A stretch of 64,000 nt of DNA from Thiocapsa rosea (GTDB lineage Bacteria; Pseudomonadota; Gammaproteobacteria; Chromatiales; Chromatiaceae), in the NCBI RefSeq assembly GCF_003634315.1, contig NZ_RBXL01000001.1:2522501-2586500 (forward strand), in the 5' to 3' direction. The position numbers and the translations under genes are program-made. Every line of letters starts with the position of its first letter. Position 1 is the first letter of the stretch. Of the stretch, positions 53,120 through 62,596 are shown piece by piece. The notes beneath the pieces were generated by a model. It made no database searches, had not been told where the DNA came from, and saw nothing but the letters and a program-made list of their open reading frames with translations.

Positions 53120-54076
53120 ATGACCAACCGCATCAAGATCGCCACGCTCAGCCTGAACCCGGCTATCGACCAGACCGCACGGGTGCCCGAATTCACTGCC
53201 GGGCGCGTCAACCGTGTCGAGCAGGAACAGTCCGATGCCGGCGGCAAAGGGGTCAACGTGGCCTCCTTTCTGGCCGACTTCGGCGGGCAGGTCGCCGTCA
53301 CCGGCTTGCTCGGCGCCGCCAACGCCGAGCCCTTCGTCGCGCTCTTCGCCCGCAAGGGGATCGAGGATCGCTTCGTGCGGCTGCCCGGACGCACCCGAGT
53401 CAACGTGAAGATTGTCGATCCGATCCTGGATCAGGTCACCGACATCAACTTTCCCGGCTTGGAGCCGCACCCGGAGGATCTGCTGCGTCTGACCGAGACG
53501 ATCGACAGCCTCTGTGCGGATACCGACTGGTTCGTGCTCTCGGGCAGTGTTCCGGCCGGGGTGCCCGAGACCCTCTACGCAGACCTGGTGACACGGCTCA
53601 AGGCGCGTGGCAAGCGCGTGGTGCTCGACGCGAGCGGCGCGCCCTTCGCCGAGGCCGTCGGCTGCGGCCCGGACATCATCAAGCCGAATATCGAGGAGCT
53701 GAGCGAGCTGGTCGGTCGGCCGTTGAAGGGACGCGCCGAGGTGCTGGCCGCCGCCCGATTGTTGGTCGAGCAGGGCGTGGGTCTGGTCGCCGTCTCGATG
53801 GGGGCCGCCGGTGCGCTCTTCGTCGAGCGCGACGGGGCGGTCGTTGCGACCCCGCCGGCCGTCAAGGTCAAGAGCACCGTGGGGGCCGGCGATGCGATGG
53901 TGGCCGGGCTTGTCATCGGCACGCTGCACGCCTTGGACCTGGCCGGACGCGCGCGCCTGGCGACCGCCTTCTCGCTCGGCGCGCTCGGCGAGCTGGGTCC
54001 CAACCTGCCCGGCGCGGAGGTCGTCGAATCCTTCGCCGCTCAGGTGCAGGTGAGCGCATTCGAGGCATCCTCGTAA
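53120..54076 (+). CDS. fruK: 1-phosphofructokinase
   Basis: 318 residues from ATG 53120 (GGAG nine bases upstream); an alternative ATG at 53105 overlaps the fruB stop. PfkB/ribokinase family: 'SLNPAIDQTARV', 'DAGGKGVNVASFLADFGG', 'NIEELSELVGR' and the anion-hole motif 'STVGAGDAMVAGLV' with catalytic Asp (~255). It converts fructose-1-phosphate, delivered by FruA, to fructose-1,6-bisphosphate. Part of fruBKA. Confidence 0.93.
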   Translation: MTNRIKIATLSLNPAIDQTARVPEFTAGRVNRVEQEQSDAGGKGVNVASFLADFGGQVAVTGLLGAANAEPFVALFARKGIEDRFVRLPGRTRVNVKIVDPILDQVTDINFPGLEPHPEDLLRLTETIDSLCADTDWFVLSGSVPAGVPETLYADLVTRLKARGKRVVLDASGAPFAEAVGCGPDIIKPNIEELSELVGRPLKGRAEVLAAARLLVEQGVGLVAVSMGAAGALFVERDGAVVATPPAVKVKSTVGAGDAMVAGLVIGTLHALDLAGRARLATAFSLGALGELGPNLPGAEVVESFAAQVQVSAFEASS

Positions 54077-54108
54077 CGCGTCGGAAACAAGTCGAGCACC
54101 GAAACTTT

Positions 54109-54152
54109 CGTTGTCGTTCTTCGATTACGACAACGACAACGACAACGACAAC
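54109..54152. repeat. hairpin and ACAACG tandem repeats between fruK and fruA
   Basis: CGTTGTCGT (54109-54117) pairs with ACGACAACG (54127-54135), and the unit ACAACG recurs about four times to 54152. The hairpin and repeats lie in the 193-bp gap before fruA. Confidence 0.55.
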
Positions 54153-54269
54153 GATGACGGCAACCGTGGCAAAGGCATTCTCTCGTTGAGTTTTTCTCAT
54201 TTTTAACAGTGCCCTAGGGCCTGAGATGCCAACCCTACGCAAGCCGACCAGCCGATTCCGGAGCACACC

Positions 54270-56093
54270 ATGGCCAGACTCATTGCAGTGACATCCTGCC
54301 CGACGGGCATCGCCCACAGCCTGATGGCGGCGGAGGCCATCAAGAAGACCGCGGCCCTCATGGGTCACGAGATCCAGGTCGAGATCCACGGCGCCGAAGG
54401 CACCACCAATCGGCTCTCTGAGGAGACCATCGCTGCCGCCGATGCGTTGCTGATCGCCGCGGACATCCATGTCGAGCTCGAGCCTTTCGGCGACAAGCCG
54501 ACGCTGACGGTCTCCACCGGCCGTGCGATTCGCGACAGCCGAGCCGTCATCGAGGAGCTGTTGGCGCTGGTGCCGGGGCTGGCTCCGAGTCCCGACTCGA
54601 AAGTGGCGACGGCACCGCCGAAGGCACCAACCGCTGAAGCCCCGCCGGCGGCCAAGGCCGGTCGGCGCATCGTCGCCATCACCGCCTGCCCCACGGGAAT
54701 CGCCCACACCTTCATGGCCGCGGACGCGCTGAAGAAGGCGGCAGTCGCCGCCGGGGACAGCATCGATGTCGAGACCCAGGGCTCGGTGGGTGCGAAGAAC
54801 CAGCTCAGCGCCGAGCAGATCGCCGCGGCGGACCTGGTCATCATCGCCGCCGATACCCATGTCGACGCGGGTCGCTTTGCCGGCAAGCCGGTCTACACGA
54901 CCTCGGTCGGCGCCGCGGTGAAGGGCGCGGCGGCCCTGATCGATCGCGCCAAGGCCGAGGCGACCGTCGCCGGCGGGACCGCACCGGTCGCTGCCGCGCC
55001 GAGCGCCGGAGCCGGATCGGGCGCCGGATCGGGCACCGGCAAGCGTCACTTCGAAAGCGTCTACAAGCACCTGCTGACCGGCGTTTCCTACATGCTGCCC
55101 ATCGTGGTTGCCGGCGGACTCTGCATCGCGCTCTCCTTCGTCTTCGGCATCGAGGCGTTCAAGGTCGAAGGCTCGTTGGCCGCGGCCCTGATGGAGATCG
55201 GCGGCGGTGCCGCCTTCAAGCTGATGATCCCGATCCTCTCCGGCTTCATCGCCTACTCCATCGCCGACCGGCCCGGCCTGACCCCGGGACTGGTCGGCGG
55301 CATGCTCGCCATGAACCTCGAGGCCGGCTTCCTCGGCGGCATCGTCTCCGGCTTCCTGGCCGGCTACATCGCGCTCGTGATCCGCGACCACGTCAACCTG
55401 CCCAAGAACTTCGAAGGGCTGAAGCCGGTGCTGGTGATCCCGCTGCTGTCCACGTTGGCCGTGGGCCTGCTGATGATCTATGTCGTCGGCGGCCCGGTGA
55501 AGCTGATCATGGACGGCCTGACCGCCTTCCTGCAGGGCATGGGCACCACCAACGCCGTCATCCTCGGCCTCATCCTCGGCGGCATGATGGCCGTGGACAT
55601 GGGCGGCCCGGTCAACAAGGCCGCCTACACCTTCGCGGTCGGATTGCTGACCAGCGACAGCTTCATGCCCATGGCCGCCGTGATGGCCGCCGGCATGACC
55701 CCGCCGCTCGGGATCGCGATCGCCACCCTCGTCGGCCGCAACCGCTTCACCCAGGCCGAGCGCGAAGCAGGCAAGGCCGCCGGCGTGCTTGGACTCTCCT
55801 TCATTACCGAAGGCGCTATCCCCTTCGCCGCCAAGGATCCGCTGCGCGTCATCCCCGCCGCCGTCCTCGGCTCCGCCGCCGCCGGGGCACTCTCCATGTA
55901 CTTCAGCGTCGGGCTGCGCGCACCCCACGGCGGCGTCTTCGTCCTCGCCATCCCGAACGCCGTCAGCCACCTGGCCTGGTATGCGTTCGCCATCGCCGTC
56001 GGAACGATTCTGACGACGGTTGCCTTGCTGATCCTCAAGCCCTCGCTGAATGAACCCAAGCCCACGCTCGTCGCAGGCGTGACGGCCAAGTGA
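54270..56093 (+). CDS. fruA: fructose PTS permease EIIB'-EIIB-EIIC
   Basis: 607 residues. Two EIIB-type domains come first, each with a Cys active-site motif ('SCPTGIAHSLMAAEAI' at ~9-24 and 'ACPTGIAHTFMAADAL' at ~135-150), joined by an Ala/Pro linker. The membrane EIIC domain (~265-600) has about nine hydrophobic segments and 'GGMMAVDMGGPVNKAAYTF' typical of the fructose family. It imports fructose and delivers fructose-1-phosphate. A rho-independent terminator follows at 56214. Last gene of the operon. Confidence 0.95.
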   Translation: MARLIAVTSCPTGIAHSLMAAEAIKKTAALMGHEIQVEIHGAEGTTNRLSEETIAAADALLIAADIHVELEPFGDKPTLTVSTGRAIRDSRAVIEELLALVPGLAPSPDSKVATAPPKAPTAEAPPAAKAGRRIVAITACPTGIAHTFMAADALKKAAVAAGDSIDVETQGSVGAKNQLSAEQIAAADLVIIAADTHVDAGRFAGKPVYTTSVGAAVKGAAALIDRAKAEATVAGGTAPVAAAPSAGAGSGAGSGTGKRHFESVYKHLLTGVSYMLPIVVAGGLCIALSFVFGIEAFKVEGSLAAALMEIGGGAAFKLMIPILSGFIAYSIADRPGLTPGLVGGMLAMNLEAGFLGGIVSGFLAGYIALVIRDHVNLPKNFEGLKPVLVIPLLSTLAVGLLMIYVVGGPVKLIMDGLTAFLQGMGTTNAVILGLILGGMMAVDMGGPVNKAAYTFAVGLLTSDSFMPMAAVMAAGMTPPLGIAIATLVGRNRFTQAEREAGKAAGVLGLSFITEGAIPFAAKDPLRVIPAAVLGSAAAGALSMYFSVGLRAPHGGVFVLAIPNAVSHLAWYAFAIAVGTILTTVALLILKPSLNEPKPTLVAGVTAK

Positions 56094-56213
56094 GCAGCAT
56101 CGACGTCCCAACAACGCCGAGTCGGTCCCTGTCCGCCGAACGCCCCGTGCGAACGCTGCACGGCTGACTCGGCCCCCTGAGTCCTCCTCGTCTTCTCCTT
56201 AGGGAGACATTTC

Positions 56214-56238
56214 GGCCCGGTCCTCCCGGGCCTTTTTT
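56214..56238 (+). terminator. rho-independent terminator after fruA
   Basis: Stem GGCCCGG/CCGGGCC with loop TCCTC, then TTTTTT (56233-56238). Confidence 0.85.
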
Positions 56239-56258
56239 GGGGGCGGGAGTCGAATGCG

Positions 56259-56489
56259 TTGGCTTTGCGGTATCGGTGTCGCCGTTCTTGGATTCGCAGT
56301 AAGCTTGTGGTGCCGGCTTCGGACTTCCCGTGGCTCACGTCTGCGACGATCGAAGAACTTTCCGACGTTGAACGACCAACCGAGAACCATCTTTATTGGC
56401 CGGCACGCGATGTTGATCTCTTGGTTGAGTCGATCCGCACGCCGGAGAGCTTTCCTCTCATCGCCAAGGCGCCAGGCTGCCCGGTCTAG
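56259..56489 (+). pseudogene. DUF2442-like fragment
   Basis: 76 codons from a TTG. 'SDFPWLTSATIEELSDVERP' then 'HLYWPARDVDLLVESI' is similar to the DUF2442 C-terminal region, whose members accompany DUF4160 toxins. The N-terminal half is missing or frameshifted. Just before the HicBA pair. Confidence 0.45.
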
Positions 56490-56542
56490 GTCGGATCATT
56501 TGGGAAGTATCTCTCTCCCTTTTGCTTCATAATGAGGTAGAA

Positions 56543-56755
56543 ATGAACCCCGTTTACACTGCCATCGTGAAGCAAGATGATGATTGGTGGGTCGGCTGGA
56601 TAGAAGAAGTCCCCGGCGTGAATTGCCAAGAAAGGACGCACGAAGAACTGCTGAGCTCTCTTCGTATCACTCTTCAAGAAGCTTTGCAGTTCAACCGTGA
56701 TGATGCGATTTCTGCCGCGGGCTCGAACTACATAGAAGAAAAAATAGCGGTATGA
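56543..56755 (+). CDS. hicB: HicB-family antitoxin
   Basis: 70 residues from ATG 56543 (GAGGTAG upstream). 'YTAIVKQDDDWWVGWIEEVP' then 'GVNCQERTHEELLSSLRITL' is the HicB pseudo-RNase H fold. The C-terminus is short, without an obvious DNA-binding domain. It neutralises HicA and overlaps it by four bases (ATGA). AT-richer than its neighbours, consistent with a mobile module. Confidence 0.85.
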   Translation: MNPVYTAIVKQDDDWWVGWIEEVPGVNCQERTHEELLSSLRITLQEALQFNRDDAISAAGSNYIEEKIAV

Positions 56756-56940
56756 AGCGGAGCGCTTTTCTGAAATATTTGCGCTTGCAAGGCTGCGAGC
56801 TACTCCGAGAAGGCGGGAGTCATTCTTGGTGGGTCAATCCCGCTCAGAACAAGCGCTCATCCATACCACGGCACAGCGAGATCAAGGACATTCTTGCGGT
56901 CAAAATCTGCAAAGACCTTGGCGTAAAGCCAATCAAATAG
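56752..56940 (+). CDS. hicA: HicA-family mRNA interferase toxin
   Basis: 62 residues with the double-stranded RNA-binding-like fold of HicA: 'KYLRLQGCELLREGGSHSWW' with the catalytic His in GGSH, then 'SIPRHSEIKDILAVKICKDL'. A small ribonuclease that inhibits translation when HicB is lost. Here the antitoxin gene comes first, which is one of the two known gene orders. Confidence 0.88.
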   Translation: MKRSAFLKYLRLQGCELLREGGSHSWWVNPAQNKRSSIPRHSEIKDILAVKICKDLGVKPIK

Positions 56941-57065
56941 GCCCTAACATGTGCCTCAAGCCGACCTTGTGACTGAGTTACCGGTGATGTCCCCTTTTAT
57001 TCCTTGACTCGACCCCAGCCCGGTGTGGGCACTTAATGCCGTGGTCTGTCCCTGGTATCCCCCGG

Positions 57066-57330
57066 CCTCATCCTCAGCGGCATGATGGCCGTGGACATGG
57101 GCGGCCCGGTCAACAAGGCCGCCTACACCTTCGCCGTCGGAACGATTCTGACGACGGTTGCCTTGCTGATCCTCAAGCCCACGCTCGTCGCAGGCGTGAC
57201 GGCCAAGTGAGCAGCATCGACGCCCCAACAACGCCGAGTCGGTCCCTGTCCGGCAAACGCCCCGCGCGAACGCTGCACGGCTGACTCGGCCCCCTGAGTC
57301 CTCCTCGTTTCCTCCTTAGGGAGACATTTC
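57066..57330 (+). pseudogene. truncated duplicate of the fruA 3' end
   Basis: 57066-57140 matches fruA at 55568-55641 ('LILSGMMAVDMGGPVNKAAY'). It then jumps to the last codons of fruA ('VGTILTTVALLILKP', 'PTLVAGVTAK'), with a further 21-bp deletion between two AAGCCC repeats. It continues into the same downstream sequence and terminator as the real gene. A few point differences exist. It cannot make a working transporter. Confidence 0.85.
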
Positions 57331-57356
57331 GGCCCGGTCCTCCCGGGCCTTTTTTT
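57331..57356 (+). terminator. second copy of the fruA terminator
   Basis: Same GGCCCGG/CCGGGCC stem and TCCTC loop, followed by seven T. Part of the duplication. Confidence 0.8.
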
Positions 57357-57523
57357 GCTCAGATTCCCGCGCTGATGTGGCAGTGGATGGAAAAGCGATC
57401 GAGCGCATTTCTGTTTCCGGATTGACCGATCCGCTGGTCCTGCCCGATCGCGCCTGGGAGGACCCGGATCGGGCCGTCTCTCCAGGCGTTCTTTAAGCCG
57501 TGCAATGGGTTCAGGCGATAAAC

Positions 57524-59035
57524 TCAGGGCGTGACACGCGCCTCGAAGAAGGCCATGCGCTTCGGCTCCAGCAAGGTCTCGTCGTCGGTATATTTCATGA
57601 CGTTTGGCTTCATCCCCTTGAAGACGAGGTTATAAAACATCTCGGCGCGAACCACGGCGGGCTTGACCGGAATCTCATAGGTCAGCACGCGCCGTTCGTG
57701 CGGCCCGAGACGTGAATCGACCCCAACCTGAGTTGCAACCGGCGGCATCGCCGGTTTGCCCTCGTCATCGGCGAGTTGATAGAAGAGGTAGGCGTCGGGC
57801 GCCTCTTTCTGGGGGTCATCGGTATAGTTCTCCCAGAGGACCTTGCCGTTCTCGTCGAGCGCGGTCACCTTGACCTGGACATTCCGGAAGGGTGCGCCGG
57901 TGGGCATCTTGTGTGGCAGTTGATTCTGCATCACGACGTTTGCGCGCACGCCGTTTTCGATCGGCTCAAGATCGACGATGAGTTGCACCGCGCGCGCGAG
58001 CTGGGCGACATCATGGCCGCCAGCCATCCCGTGGTGCGCGACCCCGTCGGCGATCGGCATGTGACAAGACTGACAGGTGACCTGAGCGCCGCTCGCCTCG
58101 AACTCGTCGCCGGTGGCGCACAGCGGCACACCTTGCGGATTGGGCCGCAAGTGATGGCAGCCCAGACAGAGGTCGTTTCCGCGCAACATGCTTGGGTTGC
58201 CCTGCAACGGCAGGGTTGCCGAGACGCGCTGGCCGAAGGCGTCGAGCTTGTCGAAATGGGGGTTGCCTGCGTCGTCCGACCCCTCGAAGGCTCTGACCTT
58301 GTCGAACGGATACCCCGTCGGTCCCTGAAGGACGCTGGATGTCTCGTAAGCCGGCAGCCCCAGGCGCAGTGCACCGCCTTCGCCGCGCACCCCCTTGTAG
58401 CCCGAGATCTGATGGCAGGCGACGCAGTTCACGCCTTCGGAGTAGGCGGCCATGGCATCGAGCTTGGTGGATCCGTCCTTCGCTGCGTTCGGCGCATGGC
58501 ATTGCAGACAAACCGGGTAGCGTTGCGAGCGCTGATGCAGTTGACCCTCCTCGCGCGGATCACCCACTTCTTGGCGATACATCATCTCGTGGATCGGATC
58601 GCGCAATGCCGTGCTCTTCGCGTGCATCGAACCGGCCCATTGCCGATAGATGTCCTCGTGACACCATTGACAGGCTGCGGCGGAGACATGATGCAGACGT
58701 TGTACCTCAAGCGGGTCGGTGACCGGCTCGAGTCCGCTGAAGTAGGCGGCGAGATCGGCAAATTGCTGATCCGTCATCTCCGCGCTCAGTTGACCCATGG
58801 TGGTGCTCTCGCGTTTCCCCGAACGCAGTAGCTTCATGGTCTCCTGGAAGCTCTCCGCCTGCATCCCGGCGAGTGATGGGATCGGTCCGAGCCCCACCCC
58901 ACCGGGGCCATGACAGGCCACGCAGTGCTGGTTCGCCAATGCCTCACCGACCTCGACATCACCGGTAAGGGCCTGGGCCAGCCCGGACCAACCCACCACA
59001 TGGGCCAGTACCAGCCACAGCATGGAACTTCTCAT
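57524..59035 (-). CDS. six-haem cytochrome c with class I N-terminal domain
   Basis: 503 residues from ATG 59035, with AGGAGGAG five bases upstream; a longer frame to 59188 has no signal peptide. After the signal (ending LAQA) the N-terminal ~90 residues resemble a cytochrome c4/c553 domain with 'CVACHGPGG'. Then come five more CxxCH sites ('CQWCH', 'CLQCH', 'CVACH', 'CLGCH', 'CQSCH') in a multihaem c554-like domain, and a C-terminal beta-rich part ('LPHKMPTGAPFRNVQVKVTA') without haem sites. Periplasmic electron transfer is certain in outline, but the partner and substrate are unknown. Related multihaem proteins act in nitrogen and sulfur metabolism. Confidence 0.85.
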   Translation of the reverse strand: MRSSMLWLVLAHVVGWSGLAQALTGDVEVGEALANQHCVACHGPGGVGLGPIPSLAGMQAESFQETMKLLRSGKRESTTMGQLSAEMTDQQFADLAAYFSGLEPVTDPLEVQRLHHVSAAACQWCHEDIYRQWAGSMHAKSTALRDPIHEMMYRQEVGDPREEGQLHQRSQRYPVCLQCHAPNAAKDGSTKLDAMAAYSEGVNCVACHQISGYKGVRGEGGALRLGLPAYETSSVLQGPTGYPFDKVRAFEGSDDAGNPHFDKLDAFGQRVSATLPLQGNPSMLRGNDLCLGCHHLRPNPQGVPLCATGDEFEASGAQVTCQSCHMPIADGVAHHGMAGGHDVAQLARAVQLIVDLEPIENGVRANVVMQNQLPHKMPTGAPFRNVQVKVTALDENGKVLWENYTDDPQKEAPDAYLFYQLADDEGKPAMPPVATQVGVDSRLGPHERRVLTYEIPVKPAVVRAEMFYNLVFKGMKPNVMKYTDDETLLEPKRMAFFEARVTP

Positions 59036-59819
59036 CGCACTCCTCCTGTTCTCTTGTTGTCGACCCGCGTGCGCCACTGGCGTTTTGCCAACGGACCAGG
59101 TTTTGGGGTTCCGCGCCGAGTAGGCGTTGACCTCACGATAGTGAAGACTATTACGCGTCATGCGAAGCGTTAAAGTGGCCTTGGTCAAGTGTTGGGGTGA
59201 AAACTGACGCGCGGGATGACAAGGCGCTGACGTTTCTCACTTGCACATGGGAATATCATGATATAGGCAACTCCTAATATGTGCGCATCGCATACGAGTG
59301 ACATTTCATTGATATAACCCATGCTGCCGCGATGACCGAACGGGAGTGAAAAGCGCTGACGAATTGACGAGTAAACAAGGAGTTGAGAGCGCGCAGCGTC
59401 AGGTCTTCTCATCCCGCATTCTCGGCTCGGAGCGCATATGGGCGTCGTGGTCTATGCGTTCGCCTTCGAGGGCGTGTTCACCCTGACCAAGAACCCTCAA
59501 GAACGCGTGACACCCAAGAACGCGTGACACCGCTTTGCGGTGTCACGCATGCGCGAGGCGCTCTGCACCAAGTGCCGCGATGGCCGAAGTTACGAATAAT
59601 GCTCCGACGACCATTTCGGCGTGTGCCGAACCGGCGAGCACATCCTGGGCCCGGGCGTGAGCGTGAGCGTGAGCGTGAGCGTGCCCGAGCGCCCGCTGAT
59701 CACCCGAACCGAACTTTAGAATCGAGAGCTTGCCGTGCCCGCCGGAAGCGACGTGTGACTACGCGACACGGCCACTTCGTGTCCGGCGCAACAGCGCAAA
59801 TTTGCAAACACGAATCGTT
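59036..59819. other. long intergenic region with hairpin and hexamer repeats
   Basis: No convincing gene. Contains the perfect 12-bp hairpin GCGTGACACCGC/GCGGTGTCACGC (59522-59548), a member of the family seen between napG and napH. Four GTGAGC hexamers lie at 59659-59685. Confidence 0.6.
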
Positions 59820-59838
59820 CGTATTATCATTATCGTTG
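59820..59838. promoter_or_regulatory. Fur-box-like site
   Basis: ATTATCATTATC at 59823-59834 (GATAATGATAAT on the other strand) equals the first 12 bases of the Fur consensus. It lies ~200 bp upstream of a TonB-dependent receptor gene, where iron repression would be expected. Confidence 0.5.
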
Positions 59839-60997
59839 TGATTGCTGTGATTCCGGCTGGCCAAACGCCGATGAGCTCCGCTCGAATGTCAGCGACAAAC
59901 CGTGTTGCGCAGCGTCCCGAACCCCTCTCGCTGAATTCGTCCAGCGACCAGGTGACCTCAGTGCATCGGCAGCCACGGCGGGCTCGGCTCAATCGTCGTC
60001 GTTATGCAAGCTTGACTGAGAAACCTGACTATGAATCCAGCCAAACGGCCACCCAACCACCATTGCTTGTCACCAACGCTGACCCTGTTGGCAGTGATGA
60101 GCACCTGCATCAGCGCCGCGCGTGCCGACCAGGCAGATGCCAGTGTTCCCAATGCGATGGGAGCTGACATCCGCACTGTGGTCGAGCTGCAGCCGATTTA
60201 TGTCACCACCGCCACGCGCACCCGAGAGAACATCATGAATTCCCCGGCCCCGATCCAACTGATCGACGAGGCCGAGGTCGAGGCCGCGCAGGCCACCACC
60301 CTGCGTGACATCCTCGATATCGCACCGAACCTCTACGTCAGCCCAGACGGCCGCACCCTGCAAATCCGCGGGCTCGGGCAGGAAGATACCCTCTTCTTGC
60401 TCGACGGCCGCCGCATCACCAGCGAGTCCAGTAACGCCTTCGAGCTCAATCGCCTCTCGGCGGCGATGATCGAGCGCATCGAGATCATCCGTGGCCCGGC
60501 CAGTCTGCTTTATGGCTCGGATGCGCTCGGCGGCGTCGTCAACATCATCACCAAGCAGCCCGTCGACGGCTTCGAGGTCGATTTGGACGTTCAGTACGGC
60601 GCCAACGACCGGGGCCGGGCCGAGCGCGGCATGATCGCCGGCAATCTGCGCGGTGGTGATGGGATCTTTGGCTACAGTCTCTCTGCCAGCCATATCCAAA
60701 GTCAGCCCTATAGCGAGCAGGAGATCGCGGTCGTGGGGGTTCCGCGGGCCGGCGTTCTCACGCCACCGTCCAGGTCTTCGGATCCGGAGATCCGGCGCTC
60801 GTTGCCCGACAGTGCGTATTCCGGCCCAATCCGGCCACCCATTCTGATTGAAAGCGGCCACCCATTCTGGTTCAAACCGGCCACCGATTCCGGCTGAATC
60901 CGGCCACCGATTCCGGTTGATCCGGCCACCCCGGCCGGGGTCTCGCCACACGGGATAACCCTGCGTAGGGTGCCTCCTCTTTTCAGGAGGTGCTCAG

Positions 60998-62539
60998 ATG
61001 CCAAGACAGAGGTTATCCATGCGAAAAGTCGAAGAGGTGTTGCGGTTGAAATGGGGTTCCGGGCGGTCGGTGCGGGAGATCGCCCGTGCGCTCGGTATCG
61101 GGCGAACAACGGTGTCGGAGTACTTGGATCGGGCCGAGGCGGCAGGGCTGTCCTGGCCGTTGCCCGAGGGTCTGAGTGCGGGCGAGTTGGAGCGGCGGCT
61201 GTTCAAGCCGGGCGGGCGCCCCGCCGAGCGCGGGCTGGTCGAGCCCGACTTCGATGTCGTTCACCGGGAGCTGCGGCGCAAAGGCGTCACGCTGTTCCTG
61301 CTCTGGCAGGAGTACCGCGAGCGCCATCCCGAGGGCTATTCCTACAGCCAATTCTGCGCCCGCTACAGCGTCTGGAAGGGTCGGGTGGATGTGGTCATGC
61401 GCCAAACCCATCGGGCCGGGGAGAAGCTCTTCGTCGACTACGCCGGGCAGACGGCGGCGGTGATCGACCCCGACAGCGGGGAGATCCGCACCGCGCAGAT
61501 CTTCGTGGCGGTGCTCGGGGCCTCCAACTACACCTATGCCGAGGCGACCTGGACGCAGACGCTCCCCGACTGGATCGGCGCGCAGGTGCGCGCGCTGAAC
61601 TTTCTCGGCGGTTGCCCGGACATCATCGTTCCCGACAATCTGAAAAGCGCCGTCAGCAAGGCCCACCGTTACGAGCCGGATCTGAATCCGACCTACCAGG
61701 ATTTCGCCGCCCATTACGGGCTGGCGGTGATCCCGGCACGGGTGCGCAAACCTCGGGATAAGGCCAAGGCCGAGGGCGGCGTGCTGTTGGTCGAACGTTG
61801 GATCCTGGCGCGCCTGCGCCATCAGGAGTTCTTCTCCCTTGCCGAGCTCAACGGGGTCATTGCCACCCACCTGCAGGCGCTCAATACCCGTCCCTTCAAA
61901 AAGCTCGACGGCTCGCGCCTGAGCCAATTCGAGGCGATCGATCGCCCGGCCCTGCGCGCGCTGCCGGCAACTCCCTACGAGTACGCCGAATGGCGCAAGG
62001 CACGGGTGGCGCCGAACATTCACATCGAGGTCGACGGGCACCACTATTCGGTCCCGCACGCCCTGGTCAAGCGCCAGGTCGACGTGCGCATGACCACCAC
62101 CACAGTGGAGGTCATGCACCAAGGCCAGCGGGTCGCCAGCCATGTCCGCAGCGCCCGTCGGGGCGGCTATACCACGGTGACCGACCACATGCCGGAGCGC
62201 CATCAACGCGCCCTGGAGTGGACCCCGGAACGCCTGCAGCGCTGGGCGCACACCATCGGCCCGGCCACCGCTGCCGTCACCACGCAACTGCTCGGCGCGC
62301 GGCGCCATCCACAACAGGCCTTCAATGCCTGTTTCGGGGTGCTGCGCCTGAGCACGGCCTACAGCGAGGCCCGCCTGGAGGCGGCCTGTGCACGCGCGCT
62401 CACCCTCGGCACCGTCAGCTACAAAAGCCTCGCCACGATCCTGGAGAAAGGGCTTGATCAGCGGCCCTTGCCGACCCCCGATCAGCAGAGTTTGCCGCTG
62501 GATCACGCCAATCTGCGCGGCGCCGACTACTACCACTAA
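60998..62539 (+). CDS. istA: IstA transposase (IS21 family)
   Basis: 513 residues after AGGAGG (60985-60990). N-terminal helix-turn-helix ('SVREIARALGIGRTTVSEYL'), integrase-type DDE core ('LFVDYAGQTAAVID', 'PDIIVPDNLKSAVSKA', 'KAKAEGGVLLVERWIL') and a C-terminal beta-barrel. Full length. Works with IstB. Confidence 0.93.
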   Translation: MPRQRLSMRKVEEVLRLKWGSGRSVREIARALGIGRTTVSEYLDRAEAAGLSWPLPEGLSAGELERRLFKPGGRPAERGLVEPDFDVVHRELRRKGVTLFLLWQEYRERHPEGYSYSQFCARYSVWKGRVDVVMRQTHRAGEKLFVDYAGQTAAVIDPDSGEIRTAQIFVAVLGASNYTYAEATWTQTLPDWIGAQVRALNFLGGCPDIIVPDNLKSAVSKAHRYEPDLNPTYQDFAAHYGLAVIPARVRKPRDKAKAEGGVLLVERWILARLRHQEFFSLAELNGVIATHLQALNTRPFKKLDGSRLSQFEAIDRPALRALPATPYEYAEWRKARVAPNIHIEVDGHHYSVPHALVKRQVDVRMTTTTVEVMHQGQRVASHVRSARRGGYTTVTDHMPERHQRALEWTPERLQRWAHTIGPATAAVTTQLLGARRHPQQAFNACFGVLRLSTAYSEARLEAACARALTLGTVSYKSLATILEKGLDQRPLPTPDQQSLPLDHANLRGADYYH

Positions 62540-62596
62540 CCGTCACCATGACCCCGTCGAACGACGGGGTCCTCACCCGTTACGGAGACCAGCGCC

